Origin: Asaia bogorensis
GTDB lineage: Bacteria; Pseudomonadota; Alphaproteobacteria; Acetobacterales; Acetobacteraceae
Assembly (NCBI GenBank): GCA_945869965.1
Contig: CAMBRC010000024.1
Coordinates: forward strand, 1-47,338
DNA length: 47,338 nt
Direction: 5' to 3'
Part shown: positions 8,730 to 16,867 of the stretch, one piece after another
How positions within the stretch are numbered: position 1 is the first letter of the stretch
Layout: every line of letters starts with the position of its first letter
The notes under the pieces: generated by a model
The model's input: the letters and a program-made list of their open reading frames with translations, nothing else
What the model was told of the DNA's origin: nothing
The model's database searches: none
Made by a program: the position numbers and the translations under genes

Positions 8730-9551
8730 TCAGACCAGCGCGGACGCCGTCACCCCATGCTCCACCAGGAAAGCGGTCGCATGATCGATCCGCCCGGTCA
8801 TCTTCTTGGGATCGCGCGTCACGATCTGATAGACCGCCTCGGCGATGTTCTCCACCGGCGACACGCGATGCGCCGTCTTCTCGTTGATCAGCTTGTGCAC
8901 CGCTACCCCCGGCGTCGCCACCAGGCCAGGCGAAATCGCATTCACCGAGATGTTGTCCTCGTAAACCTCGGAAGCCAGCCCGGTCGAGTACCGCTCCAAT
9001 GCCGCCTTGCACATGCCGTACACCGTGCCGCCCGGATTCGCCCCGGCATAGGGCTTCAGCGGATGGATCGCCGCCCCAGAGGACAGCGTCACGATCGCGC
9101 CGGCCTTGCGCGCCCGCATCGCCGGCAGCACCAGCTGCGAAAGGTGCACCGCCCCCCAGACCTGGACCTCCATCATCAGGTCGAAGCGCTTCTCCGGAAA
9201 CGTCTCGATCGGAATGAAGAAGGTCACCGCCGCATTGTTGACCAGGATATCGATGTCGCCATAGGCGGCCACCGCCTCGGCATGCAGCCGCTCGCGATCC
9301 GGCCCGTGCGACAGGTCGGCCTTGATGAACATCGCCTCGCCGCCGGCATCGCGAATGCGCTTGATCGTGTCGTTCAGCGTGCCCGGCAGCCGGCTCTCAC
9401 CCTCCTCGGAGGTGCGCGCAGTGCAGACCACCTTCGCCCCCTCCATCGCCAGCCGCACCGCCACCGCCTCGCCGATGCCCCGGCTGGCGCCGGTGACCAG
9501 GGCGACCTTGCCCTTGAGAGTGCCGTTCGGATTGATGACCGCGCCTGCCAT
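8730..9551 (-). CDS. Short-chain dehydrogenase/reductase (SDR)
   Basis: This is an NAD(P)-dependent oxidoreductase of the classical SDR family, 273 residues. The cofactor motif TGASRGIG lies at residues 20-27 and NNAA at 105-108. The catalytic set is Ser 157/158, Tyr 178 and Lys 182 (VYGMCK). Start 9551 is where the conserved N-terminus begins; the open frame runs 40 codons further upstream through repeat sequence. The C-terminal half (KKMTGRIDHATAFLVEHG) resembles the group of SDRs often annotated near fatty-acid or acyl-CoA metabolism, but the substrate is unknown. It is codirectional with the genes up to 14.7 kb but separated from them by a palindromic repeat. Confidence 0.88.
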   Translation of the reverse strand: MAGAVINPNGTLKGKVALVTGASRGIGEAVAVRLAMEGAKVVCTARTSEEGESRLPGTLNDTIKRIRDAGGEAMFIKADLSHGPDRERLHAEAVAAYGDIDILVNNAAVTFFIPIETFPEKRFDLMMEVQVWGAVHLSQLVLPAMRARKAGAIVTLSSGAAIHPLKPYAGANPGGTVYGMCKAALERYSTGLASEVYEDNISVNAISPGLVATPGVAVHKLINEKTAHRVSPVENIAEAVYQIVTRDPKKMTGRIDHATAFLVEHGVTASALV

Positions 9552-9618
9552 GTTCGTTAAGTCCCGCCCTTGGATTTCCTGGCGCAACTCTACGGGGGTG
9601 ATCTCAGGCTGGCAAACA

Positions 9619-9746
9619 GCAAGCCTCCGGCGGCAAGGGGCCGGCGGCCCCTTGACCCCATGACTTGGCACCCGTGCTTCACGACATCAGCCGTTCTTAT
9701 AAATGGGGGTCAAGGGGCCCTCGGCCCCTTGCCGGCGGAGCCTTGC
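9619..9746. repeat. GC-rich nested palindrome, family A copy 3
   Basis: The left arm, from 9619 to about 9661, and the right arm, from about 9703 to 9746, are near-perfect inverted repeats of roughly 40 bp. Each arm contains its own hairpin: AAGGGGCC-GGC-GGCCCCTT on the left and AAGGGGCC-CTC-GGCCCCTT on the right, followed or preceded by GACCCC/GGGGTC. The plan matches the copies at 4613 and 7521 although the sequence differs. The right end lies 7 bases from the TAG stop of the metallo-hydrolase gene (codon at 9754-9756, minus strand). The intervening 9662-9702 has no recognisable feature. Confidence 0.85.
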
Positions 9747-9753
9747 TTGCTTC

Positions 9754-10542
9754 CTAAAAATAAGGCGCCGGCAACACCAGCACGAGCGGCGCCGCCGGCA
9801 GCGTCGCCCGGCTGACGGTAAAGCTGTCGGCGTCGGCCAGCCGGATCTCTGCCTTGTCGCGCATTCGTGCCAGGAAGCGATTCAGCACCTCCTGCGACCA
9901 GTAATGCATCGGCAGGATGATGCGCGGATTGAGCTGCCCGAGCACCTCCACCATATCCCCCTGGTTGGACGTCCAGGCGCCATCGATCGGCACCATCACG
10001 ATATCCAGCTGGCCAAGGATCGACAGGTCGTCGGCGGTCAGCAGATGGTGCAGATGCCCGAGATGCCCGATGCACAGCCCGCCAGTCTCGAACACAAACA
10101 CCGAATTGCCATAGCGCCGCGTCCCGCCATCCCAGCCGCGGATATTGGTCGCCAGGTTGCGCGCCCGGACATCGCCCACCTTGATGTCATGCTGCGCCGG
10201 CCCGCCATCCTCGCGCCAGCCGCGCAGCACATGGGCAATCCGCTCGTCCGGGGTATCGGTGAAATGCGTGCTGTGGGCATGGTTCATGGTCACGATGTCG
10301 GGAATCCGCGGCGGCATATGCCGGCCGGAGAAATCGGTCACCGCCGAAATTCCGCCCGGCGTTTCGATCAGGAAGCTTGCATGGCCCAGGAAGGTGATGG
10401 TCGTCACCCCGCCTTCCGCCGCCACCAGGCTCGCCCGATGCAGCAGCGGTCCGCGCTGGGCCGACACCCCGCAGGCCAGCGCCGCCATCATACCCCCCAA
10501 CAGCGCCAGCACAGCCAGCACCACGCGACGCAGCATCACCAT
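9754..10542 (-). CDS. MBL-fold metal-dependent hydrolase with N-terminal export signal
   Basis: This is a metallo-beta-lactamase-fold hydrolase, 262 residues, closest in style to the UlaG/lactonase-like group. The first 28 residues look like a signal peptide or membrane anchor (MLRRVVLAVLALLGGMMAAL), so it probably acts in the periplasm. The fold starts at TTITFLGHASFLIETPGG. The metal site motif reads NHAHSTHFTD, a variant of HxHxDH. It is followed by GHLGHLHH, the metal-ligand segment VMVPIDGAW and PMHYWS near the C-terminus. The Asp of HxHxDH is not in the usual place, so activity should not be assumed. ATG 10542 or 10536 are both possible starts. It lies 68 bases downstream of the VEP1-like gene. 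Confidence 0.8.
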   Translation of the reverse strand: MVMLRRVVLAVLALLGGMMAALACGVSAQRGPLLHRASLVAAEGGVTTITFLGHASFLIETPGGISAVTDFSGRHMPPRIPDIVTMNHAHSTHFTDTPDERIAHVLRGWREDGGPAQHDIKVGDVRARNLATNIRGWDGGTRRYGNSVFVFETGGLCIGHLGHLHHLLTADDLSILGQLDIVMVPIDGAWTSNQGDMVEVLGQLNPRIILPMHYWSQEVLNRFLARMRDKAEIRLADADSFTVSRATLPAAPLVLVLPAPYF

Positions 10543-10610
10543 GTCGGCCCCATGTTCTATTGCCGCGCCAATCCTGGCGAATCCCCAACGCCGCCGTCAC
10601 GCAAAAAACG

Positions 10611-11657
10611 CTATGGCAACAACTTCGCCGCGCGATACGCCGCCACCTGCCCCAACAGATGGGCAGGGCTATCCAGGCATTCGCCAAATCCCGCCTGGCG
10701 CAGCCGCGTGGTCGAGGCGAACAGGTCGTGTTCCAGCCCCAGCACGAAATCGGCGAAATCCCAGCGCGCCACCTCGCCAATTGGCAACGCCAAGCCCTCC
10801 CGCGCCATGATCCGCGCCCAGACCGGGCCCTTATCGGCCATCCACCCCGCCAGCCGCATCGGCCGCACAATCCCGCAGCGCATCCCGAACGCCTCGGCCA
10901 GGCGCGGCCAAAACCGCGCAAAGCGGAACACGTCGCCATTGGTCACATTGAACGCCCGGTCGCGCGCGCCCGGCGCCTCCAGCATCCAGAAAATCGCCCG
11001 CGCCAACAGCGAAGCATCCGTCACCTCCGCCAGCGAGCCGTACGACGCCACACTGCCGGGAAAATCCAGCGCCGCCCCCAACTCCCGACAAATCGCCGCA
11101 TAGGCCCCCAAAGTCGAGGCCAGGTTGCGCGCCCGCCCAGGCGCCACATCGACGATGAACGACGGCCGGCTCGCCGACCACGCCCAGCCCCCAGCCTGCG
11201 CCCGCGCCGCCAACAGATCCTGCTGATCGTAGTAGAAATTCGGCGGCAAATGCCGCGCGTCGTCCTCGTCCGCGGGCGTAGGGTAGGGGCCAATATGCAT
11301 CCCGTACCACTTCGTCCCCTCCACCAGATGCACATGCCGCAGCGCCGGCCCCTCGGCCGCATCGATCAATCCTTCCAGCATCGCCAGGTTGGCGCCGACA
11401 TCCTCCACGCCGCCCTCGCCAAACGCTGCCCGCGCTGCATAAACCGCATGCGTCACCCCCTCCGGCACCGCCGCCCGCACAGCGGCGCGGCACAAAGCGG
11501 CATCGCCCAGGTCAACCGGCAGATAGCGCACCCCCGCAATCCCCGCCCGCGCTGTCCGGCACAGCCCCACCACCCGCCAGCCCGGCACCCCCGCCGCAAG
11601 CTCCACCAGCCGCGAAGCCGCAGCCCCGGTCGCACCCGCAATCAGCAACGTGTTCAT
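10611..11657 (-). CDS. VEP1/PRISE-type SDR reductase (progesterone 5-beta-reductase-like)
   Basis: This is an extended SDR of the PRISE group, NADPH-dependent enone reductases named after plant progesterone 5-beta-reductase and iridoid synthase. The 348-residue product has a Rossmann glycine motif IAGATGAAASR at residues 6-16. It also has the two diagnostic blocks GTKWYGMHIGPY (114-125, catalytic Lys 116) and NFYYDQQD (140-147, catalytic Tyr in FYY). Bacterial members reduce activated C=C bonds of small enones; the natural substrate here is unknown. The start at 11657 lies 1 base after the stop of the CAP-domain gene, so the two are almost certainly co-transcribed. Confidence 0.85.
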   Translation of the reverse strand: MNTLLIAGATGAAASRLVELAAGVPGWRVVGLCRTARAGIAGVRYLPVDLGDAALCRAAVRAAVPEGVTHAVYAARAAFGEGGVEDVGANLAMLEGLIDAAEGPALRHVHLVEGTKWYGMHIGPYPTPADEDDARHLPPNFYYDQQDLLAARAQAGGWAWSASRPSFIVDVAPGRARNLASTLGAYAAICRELGAALDFPGSVASYGSLAEVTDASLLARAIFWMLEAPGARDRAFNVTNGDVFRFARFWPRLAEAFGMRCGIVRPMRLAGWMADKGPVWARIMAREGLALPIGEVARWDFADFVLGLEHDLFASTTRLRQAGFGECLDSPAHLLGQVAAYRAAKLLP

Positions 11658-11658
11658 C

Positions 11659-13431
11659 TCAGCTATACGCGAACACATACATGTAGTCGCTCCCGCTGCC
11701 GCCATCGGTCCCGAACAGCACCGCCAGCCGCCCGTTCGTCCGGTCGGCATCCACCAGCCCGGCCAGGGTCAACGAAGCCACTGGTCCGCCGGTGGGCGTG
11801 ACATGGACCGTGAGCCCGGTGAACCCCGGCGCCCCCGCCCCCTCGACCCAGGCAAAGCTCGCACTCGCCTGGCTGACCCCCCACACCGTCACCGCGTCCC
11901 CCGCCCCCAGCCCCACCACGGTGCTCCAGATCGCCTCCGCCGCGCCGCGCGCATCCAGGAAGAACGTGTCCGCCCCGCTCCCCCCGGTCAGGAAGTTCGA
12001 CCCCGTCCCGGCATCCAGCACATTCTGCCCCGCCGAAACCTGCAACGCATCGTTGCCCGAGCCGCTGCGCAGGAACACGTTCGGCGCGCTCGCCGCAAGC
12101 ACGATCCCGTCCCCGCCGAGATAGACGAACTCCTGGTCCAGGTAGTTCAGCGGCCCGGCATAATTCGCCATCGCCGGCGTGCTCGCAGTGCTGGTCGTCG
12201 TGTTGGTCATCGCCAGCGGCACCACGGGCGGCGCGACGTAACTGTCGAACAGGCTGACCGCCGCACTCGCCCGCCCCAGCGTCACCCCGCTCGGCTGGTC
12301 CAGCACCACACTGAACCCTTCCACCGCCTCCGACCGATGCGCCTCGTCATTGACCAGCACCGTGAAAATCCCGCTGCCCTGCCCGGCCGGAATGGACAAA
12401 ACCCCGCCCTGGCCCGCCGGCATGTCGCCATCCCCAACCTTCGCCGTCCCGTCCGCCACCCCCCACCGCACCGACACCGCCGCCGCCGCAACCACATCCA
12501 GCGTCACCGTGAAGGTGATCCGCACCACCGCCTCGCTCACCACCCGGTCCGCACTCAGGCTCGCCACCGGCAGCGCCGCGCCGAACTGCGCCGCCTCGGC
12601 ATCCACCTGCACATTCGCCGCCGCCATCGTCGCCGCCGTGGCATAGCTCCCCGCCATCCCGCCGCCCGAGAACGTCACGGTATAGGCCCCCGCCGGCACC
12701 ACCAGCTGATACCCGCCCGCCCCCCAGGTCGCCGTGCTGAACGTCCCCCCCACCCCCACGGCGGTGACCGTCACCCCGCCGCGCCCCTCCCCGGCATCAT
12801 AGAAATTGTCCCCGTCGCCATCGTCGAACACCACGCCCACCAGCTGCGCCGCATAGCCCGCGCGCTGGCCGAGATCCTGCGTCACCACCAACGGCCCCAC
12901 ATTGGTGGCGCCATTGCCCTCCGGCGTCGCGTCGATGCCGATCTCGCTATAGCCGGGATTGACCAGGTTCAGCCGATGCCCGGCAGGCGTCTGCATCCCC
13001 CCGGGGCCGCCGCCCCAATCCACCACGAACCCGGCATGCGCATAGGCCGCCGAGGACGCGAACGCATAGATATTCTCCCCCGCCGACAAAAGGCTGTAGC
13101 CCGCCGCCGCGATCCGCTCCCCCAGCCCGGCCTCCCCAGGCAGTTGGTGCGACTGGCTGTCCGCCGCAATCATCGCCGCCGAATGCGCCGCCGCCGCATC
13201 CTCCAACTGCGTGCTCCACGCCAACGGCGCCGCCGGCGACAGCGCCGCCATCTGTTGCCCGAACAGCGTCAGGTCGACCCCGAAGAAGCCAAGCGCAAAC
13301 CCCACCGCTGTCTGCTCCTCGCTGGTCATCCCGACGCCGCCGGTGATCCGCGCCGCCTCGCCCGCCGGGTCCGCGCGGAACCGGTTGATCAGCTGCAGCA
13401 TCTCCTGCTCGGCATTGCTCGGCAGCGCCAT
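11659..13431 (-). CDS. Secreted CAP-domain protein with Calx-beta and RTX-like C-terminus
   Basis: This is a 590-residue modular protein. Residues 1-190 form a CAP/SCP (PR-1-like) domain with candidate active-site residues His 83 (AAHSAAM), Glu 119 (SAGENIYAF) and His 152 (GHRLNLVNP). Residues 200-290 start with an acidic calcium-type loop (DDGDGDNFYDAGEG) and look like an SdrD-type beta-sandwich. Residues 300-400 resemble a Calx-beta repeat (SVRWGVADGTAKVGDGD). The C-terminus has haemolysin-type glycine/aspartate repeats (GSGNDAL, GTGSNFLTGGSGADTFFL). There is no N-terminal signal peptide, and the C-terminal repeats suggest type I secretion. The ATG at 13431 precedes the CAP domain directly. 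The M20 hydrolase gene ends 13 bases upstream and the VEP1-like gene starts 1 base downstream. Confidence 0.85.
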   Translation of the reverse strand: MALPSNAEQEMLQLINRFRADPAGEAARITGGVGMTSEEQTAVGFALGFFGVDLTLFGQQMAALSPAAPLAWSTQLEDAAAAHSAAMIAADSQSHQLPGEAGLGERIAAAGYSLLSAGENIYAFASSAAYAHAGFVVDWGGGPGGMQTPAGHRLNLVNPGYSEIGIDATPEGNGATNVGPLVVTQDLGQRAGYAAQLVGVVFDDGDGDNFYDAGEGRGGVTVTAVGVGGTFSTATWGAGGYQLVVPAGAYTVTFSGGGMAGSYATAATMAAANVQVDAEAAQFGAALPVASLSADRVVSEAVVRITFTVTLDVVAAAAVSVRWGVADGTAKVGDGDMPAGQGGVLSIPAGQGSGIFTVLVNDEAHRSEAVEGFSVVLDQPSGVTLGRASAAVSLFDSYVAPPVVPLAMTNTTTSTASTPAMANYAGPLNYLDQEFVYLGGDGIVLAASAPNVFLRSGSGNDALQVSAGQNVLDAGTGSNFLTGGSGADTFFLDARGAAEAIWSTVVGLGAGDAVTVWGVSQASASFAWVEGAGAPGFTGLTVHVTPTGGPVASLTLAGLVDADRTNGRLAVLFGTDGGSGSDYMYVFAYS

Positions 13432-13444
13432 GCGTCGTCTCCCG

Positions 13445-14683
13445 CTATCCCGCCAGCGCCAGCAGCGTGCGCACCAGCACCCGTGCCCCCGCCGCCAACT
13501 GCGCCGGCGACGAATACTCGGCCGGATTATGACTGATCCCGCCGCGCGACGGCACAAAGATCATCCCGGTCGGGCAAACCGGCACCACGAACTGCGCATC
13601 ATGAAACGCCCCGGACGGCAGCGCCCGCTGCCGCAGCCCCTCCGCTGCCGCCGCAGCCGCCACCGCCCCGGTCACCAGCGGATCAAACACCACCGGCATC
13701 GCATGGAAATTCTCCTCGATCGCGACGTCACACCCCGCCACCGCCCCCCGGATCACCCCCGCGATCGCATCCCCCTTCGCCTGCAGCACCGCCGCCTCCG
13801 GATGGCGCAGATCGATGGTGAACCGCACCCGGTTGGCCACGCTATTGGACGTATTCGGCGACACCTCCACCCGCGCCACAGTAAACCGCAGGGTATCGCT
13901 GGGATCGGCGGTCAGCGCATTCAGCGCCACCACCGCTCGCACCATGTCCTGAACGGCGTCACGCCGTCCGCGCAGCGGCGCCGTCCCGGCATGTGCCGTC
14001 GCACCGCTCAGCGTCACCGTGAACCACCGGCTCCCCTGGATGCCCGAGACCACGCCGATATCGACCCCCTCCGCCTCCAGGATCGGCCCCTGCTCGATAT
14101 GCGCCTCCACATACGCATGCGGCCGCCCGCCCAAAGGCCTACGCGGAATATCCGCCTCCAGCGCCAGTTGCTCGGCCAGCGCATCGCCATAGCGAATACC
14201 GTCGGGATCCCGCACATCGGCAAACACCTCCAGCGCCGTATGCCCCGCCCACGGCATGCTCCCGGTGCACCCCGGCCGAAACCGCCCGCCTTCCTCGTTC
14301 GTCCACGCCACCAGCTCCACCGCCCGCCGCGTCACCAGCCCGGCATCATGCAGCGCGCACAACGCCTCCAACCCCGCCACCACCCCCCAGATCCCATCGA
14401 ACCGCCCGCCCTCCGGCTGGCTGTCCATGTGGCTCCCTGTCAACACCGGCGCCAAATCCGGCTCTGCCCCCTCGCGCCGAAAGAACAGATTGGCCGCCGC
14501 GTCCACGCTGACGCTGCACCCGATCGCCTCCGCCCAGCCGATCATCAGTCGCCGCGCTTGCCGGTCCCCCACGGACAGACACGGCCGGTTCACCCCCAAC
14601 CCCTCCGCGATCCCGCCGATCTCGGCCAAGGCCATCAGCCGCGCCCACTGACGCGCCTCGCTCACGGCGTCCGATGCAGACAT
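13445..14683 (-). CDS. M20-family Zn amidohydrolase (N-carbamoyl-L-amino acid / allantoate hydrolase type)
   Basis: This is a dinuclear-metal M20 peptidase-fold hydrolase of the HyuC/AllC/beta-ureidopropionase group, which cleaves carbamoyl or ureido amides. The 412-residue length is normal for the group. Metal-site motifs are present in order: LTGSHMDSQPEGGRFDG, WTNEEGGRFRPGCTGS, the dimer-domain substrate motif YVEAHIEQGPILE, then TAHAGTAPLRGRRDA and the C-terminal SGAFHDAQF. Carbamoyl-amino-acid, allantoate and ureidopropionate hydrolases cannot be separated by eye. ATG 14683 (MSASDAVSE) was chosen; the frame stays open far upstream only because of high GC. It heads a minus-strand run with the CAP and VEP1-like genes. 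A D-carbamoylase is encoded elsewhere in the window (41940-42881). Confidence 0.88.
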   Translation of the reverse strand: MSASDAVSEARQWARLMALAEIGGIAEGLGVNRPCLSVGDRQARRLMIGWAEAIGCSVSVDAAANLFFRREGAEPDLAPVLTGSHMDSQPEGGRFDGIWGVVAGLEALCALHDAGLVTRRAVELVAWTNEEGGRFRPGCTGSMPWAGHTALEVFADVRDPDGIRYGDALAEQLALEADIPRRPLGGRPHAYVEAHIEQGPILEAEGVDIGVVSGIQGSRWFTVTLSGATAHAGTAPLRGRRDAVQDMVRAVVALNALTADPSDTLRFTVARVEVSPNTSNSVANRVRFTIDLRHPEAAVLQAKGDAIAGVIRGAVAGCDVAIEENFHAMPVVFDPLVTGAVAAAAAAEGLRQRALPSGAFHDAQFVVPVCPTGMIFVPSRGGISHNPAEYSSPAQLAAGARVLVRTLLALAG

Positions 14684-14752
14684 GGCAAAACTCCGGCTGA
14701 TATGCACCCCGTCATCATACCCCGGATGCCAAAGGAATAGGCAGGCAGCTAA

Positions 14753-14834
14753 ATGGACAAAAGTTTTTTGGTTCTTTTTTCCAAAAAAGAACAAGCACTT
14801 CTTTTTGAAAAAAGAAGCAAAAATTTTTATCCAT
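14753..14834. repeat. AT-rich paired-hairpin repeat, family B copy 1
   Basis: Two hairpins sit inside an outer inverted repeat. They are GTTCTTTTTT/AAAAAAGAAC (14771-14780 with 14783-14792) and CTTCTTTTT/AAAAAGAAG (14798-14806 with 14809-14817). The outer arms run ATGGACAAAAG... from 14753 and ...TTTTATCCAT to 14834. Unlike the other copies this one lies between divergent genes (M20 hydrolase leaving left, nicotinamidase leaving right), so it cannot simply be their terminator. The AT-richness could also influence promoters of either gene. Confidence 0.88.
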
Positions 14835-14929
14835 AAGTGGGGTCTGCACTCCCGCCAGGCGCGGTTCACGGCCCGGTCAGGCTGCGCTAGCATCGTCCAC
14901 CGACCATCACTCGGAGGAGGAAGGCGCTG

Positions 14930-15661
14930 ATGAGCCGTTTCCGGTTCCTGCCCGGCACCTTCGCACGATCCGGCGCCCTGATGCTCCCCAGCGGCCGGAC
15001 CGAAGGCGCCGCCCCGCGCCTCCCGATCGCCCCCGGCCGCACTGACGCGCTGATCGTCATCGACGTGCAGAACGGCTTCATCCCCGGCGGCAGCCTCGAA
15101 GTCAAAGACGGCGACGCGGTCGTCCCGGTCATCAACCGCCTCGCCAAATCCTTCGCCACCGTCGTGCTGACCCAGGATTGGCACACCGCGGACCACCAAT
15201 CCTTCGCCTCCGCCCATCCCGGCCGCAAGCCATTTGAAACCATCGCCATGCGCTATGGGCCGCAGGTCCTCTGGCCCGACCATTGCGTCCAGGGCACCCC
15301 GGGCGCCGAATTCGCCCCGGGCCTTGCCATTCCCCAGGCGGGCCTGATCCTGCGCAAGGGCTGGAACCGCGACGTCGACAGCTACTCCGCCTTCAACGAG
15401 GCCGACGCTAAGCCCACCGGCCTGGCCGCCTACCTCAAGGAGCGCGGCATCAAGCGGGTCTTCCTCGCCGGCCTCGCCACCGATTTCTGCGTCGCCTGGT
15501 CCGCCACCGACGCCCGCAAGGCCGGCTTCAGCACGGCAGTGATCGAGGATGCCTGCCGCGCCATCGACCTCAACTTCTCGCTCGCCGCCGCCTGGGACAA
15601 CATGGCCCGCGCCGGCGTCCAGCGCCTCCAATCCACCGACATCGCGGCCTTAGCCGCGTAG
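14930..15661 (+). CDS. pncA: Nicotinamidase (PncA-type isochorismatase fold)
   Basis: This enzyme hydrolyses nicotinamide to nicotinic acid for NAD salvage in the cytoplasm. The 243-residue product shows the catalytic triad Asp 45 (VIDVQNGF), Lys 143 (LRKGWNRDVDSYSAF) and Cys 187 (GLATDFCVAW). The metal ligands are probably Asp 83, His 85 (QDWHTADHQSF) and His 118 (WPDHCVQGT). ATG 14930 has a strong GGAGGAGGAAGG 5-8 bases upstream. That leaves about 38 residues before the core, longer than the usual 200-215-residue enzymes; an internal ATG at residue 18 is an alternative. Its last 12 bases overlap the convergent DUF1501 gene. Confidence 0.93.
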   Translation: MSRFRFLPGTFARSGALMLPSGRTEGAAPRLPIAPGRTDALIVIDVQNGFIPGGSLEVKDGDAVVPVINRLAKSFATVVLTQDWHTADHQSFASAHPGRKPFETIAMRYGPQVLWPDHCVQGTPGAEFAPGLAIPQAGLILRKGWNRDVDSYSAFNEADAKPTGLAAYLKERGIKRVFLAGLATDFCVAWSATDARKAGFSTAVIEDACRAIDLNFSLAAAWDNMARAGVQRLQSTDIAALAA

Positions 15662-16867
15662 CAACCCGCCCATCCCCGCCGCCGCCACGCTGCCGGGAAA
15701 CACCCGCTCCAGCGCCGCGCCGGACAGCCCCAGGTGCGGCCCCAGCACCCCCTTGGCGATACTGCGCAAATCCGTCGTCGGCGCCAGGTCCCGCCCCTCG
15801 AACAACTGCCCCGCCGCCAGCCCCGGCCAATCCCCGCGCACCCGCCCGCCGGCAACATTCCCGCCCAGCACGAACGCCACCGTCCCGGTGCCATGATCCG
15901 TCCCGCGCGTGCCATTGACCCGCACCGTCCGCCCGAACTCCGTCATCACCAGCACCACCGTCTCGCGCCAAGCCTCCCCCAGCCCCGTCTTCAACGCCAC
16001 CAGCCCGCGATCAAGCTGCCCCAACGGCCCGCCCAGCCGGTCGGCCTGGTTGGCATGGGTGTCCCACCCGCCGATCTCCAGCGCCGCCAGCCGCGGCCCA
16101 TCCGCCGCCGCCAACAGCTTCGCCGCCGCCGCCGCCAGCGCTGGAAACCCGAACCGCTCCGCTGCCCGCGTCTCCCCCATTAGCGTCGCCTCGGCGAAAC
16201 CACGCTCGCGCAACCCCGCCGCCACCGCCGGCCCGGTCACCGGATCAGCCGCGTGCAACGCCGCGATGCGGGCATACAGATCAGCCTGCGGTGCCTGAAA
16301 CGTCGCCGGCATCCAATTGCCCACTGCCGCCGGCCCGCGCAACAGCACCGGCATCAGGCTGCCAACCGCCAGCGCCAGATCGGCACCCTTGCCCCGCGCT
16401 TTGCCGCTTGCCCCGCGCGCCACCATCTCGCCCGCCACCCGGTTCAGCCACCCGCTATCCAGCCGCTGCTCGGCGCCAAACTCCATCCAATCCTGCGCCT
16501 CGAAATGGCTGCGGTTGCGCCAGCTCCCCGCCACCGCGTGCACCACCAGCGCCTCGCCCGCGCCATAAAGCCCATGCAGCCCCGCCAGCGCCGGATGCAG
16601 CCCAAAGAACCCGCCCATGTCCAACAGCCCGCCGGCCACCCCCGGCAACCCCGGCATCAGCCCCGTCCGATGCCCCGCCAGCGCCGCGTCGCCATACGGC
16701 ACCACCGCCGACAGCCCATCCAGCGCCCCGCGCAGGATCACCACCACCAGCCGCCGCTCGCCCGGCGCCGCCGCCACCGCCAGCGCGCTGCGCCCCAGGC
16801 CAACCACGCCCGCCAGCCCCAGCAGCGCCGTACGGCGTCCAAGCGGGCGCGAAACCGAGTCCATCAT
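15650..16867 (-). CDS. DUF1501 family Tat-exported protein
   Basis: This is a 405-residue protein of the DUF1501 family, related to the alkaline phosphatase/sulfatase superfamily but of unproven activity. The N-terminus has a twin-arginine signal (GRRTALLGLAGVVGLG). The body opens with RRLVVVILRGALDGLSAVVP, and later FGRTVRVNGTRGTDHGTGT matches the conserved metal-site-like block GTDHGxG. Its ATG overlaps the stop of the DUF1800 gene (ATGA), so translation is coupled. DUF1800-DUF1501 pairs are common in proteobacteria and planctomycetes and are thought to act together outside the cytoplasm. The 3' end overlaps pncA by 12 bases, tail to tail. Confidence 0.9.
   Translation of the reverse strand: MMDSVSRPLGRRTALLGLAGVVGLGRSALAVAAAPGERRLVVVILRGALDGLSAVVPYGDAALAGHRTGLMPGLPGVAGGLLDMGGFFGLHPALAGLHGLYGAGEALVVHAVAGSWRNRSHFEAQDWMEFGAEQRLDSGWLNRVAGEMVARGASGKARGKGADLALAVGSLMPVLLRGPAAVGNWMPATFQAPQADLYARIAALHAADPVTGPAVAAGLRERGFAEATLMGETRAAERFGFPALAAAAAKLLAAADGPRLAALEIGGWDTHANQADRLGGPLGQLDRGLVALKTGLGEAWRETVVLVMTEFGRTVRVNGTRGTDHGTGTVAFVLGGNVAGGRVRGDWPGLAAGQLFEGRDLAPTTDLRSIAKGVLGPHLGLSGAALERVFPGSVAAAGMGGLLRG

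Noticed and set aside
11650-13536. 628-codon plus-strand frame opposite the CAP-domain gene
   Set aside because: Arg/His/Pro-rich with no domain; the minus strand encodes recognisable CAP and RTX-like motifs.
13431-13557. Upstream extension of the CAP-domain gene
   Set aside because: Adds an Arg-rich segment overlapping the M20 hydrolase; the conserved N-terminus starts at 13431.
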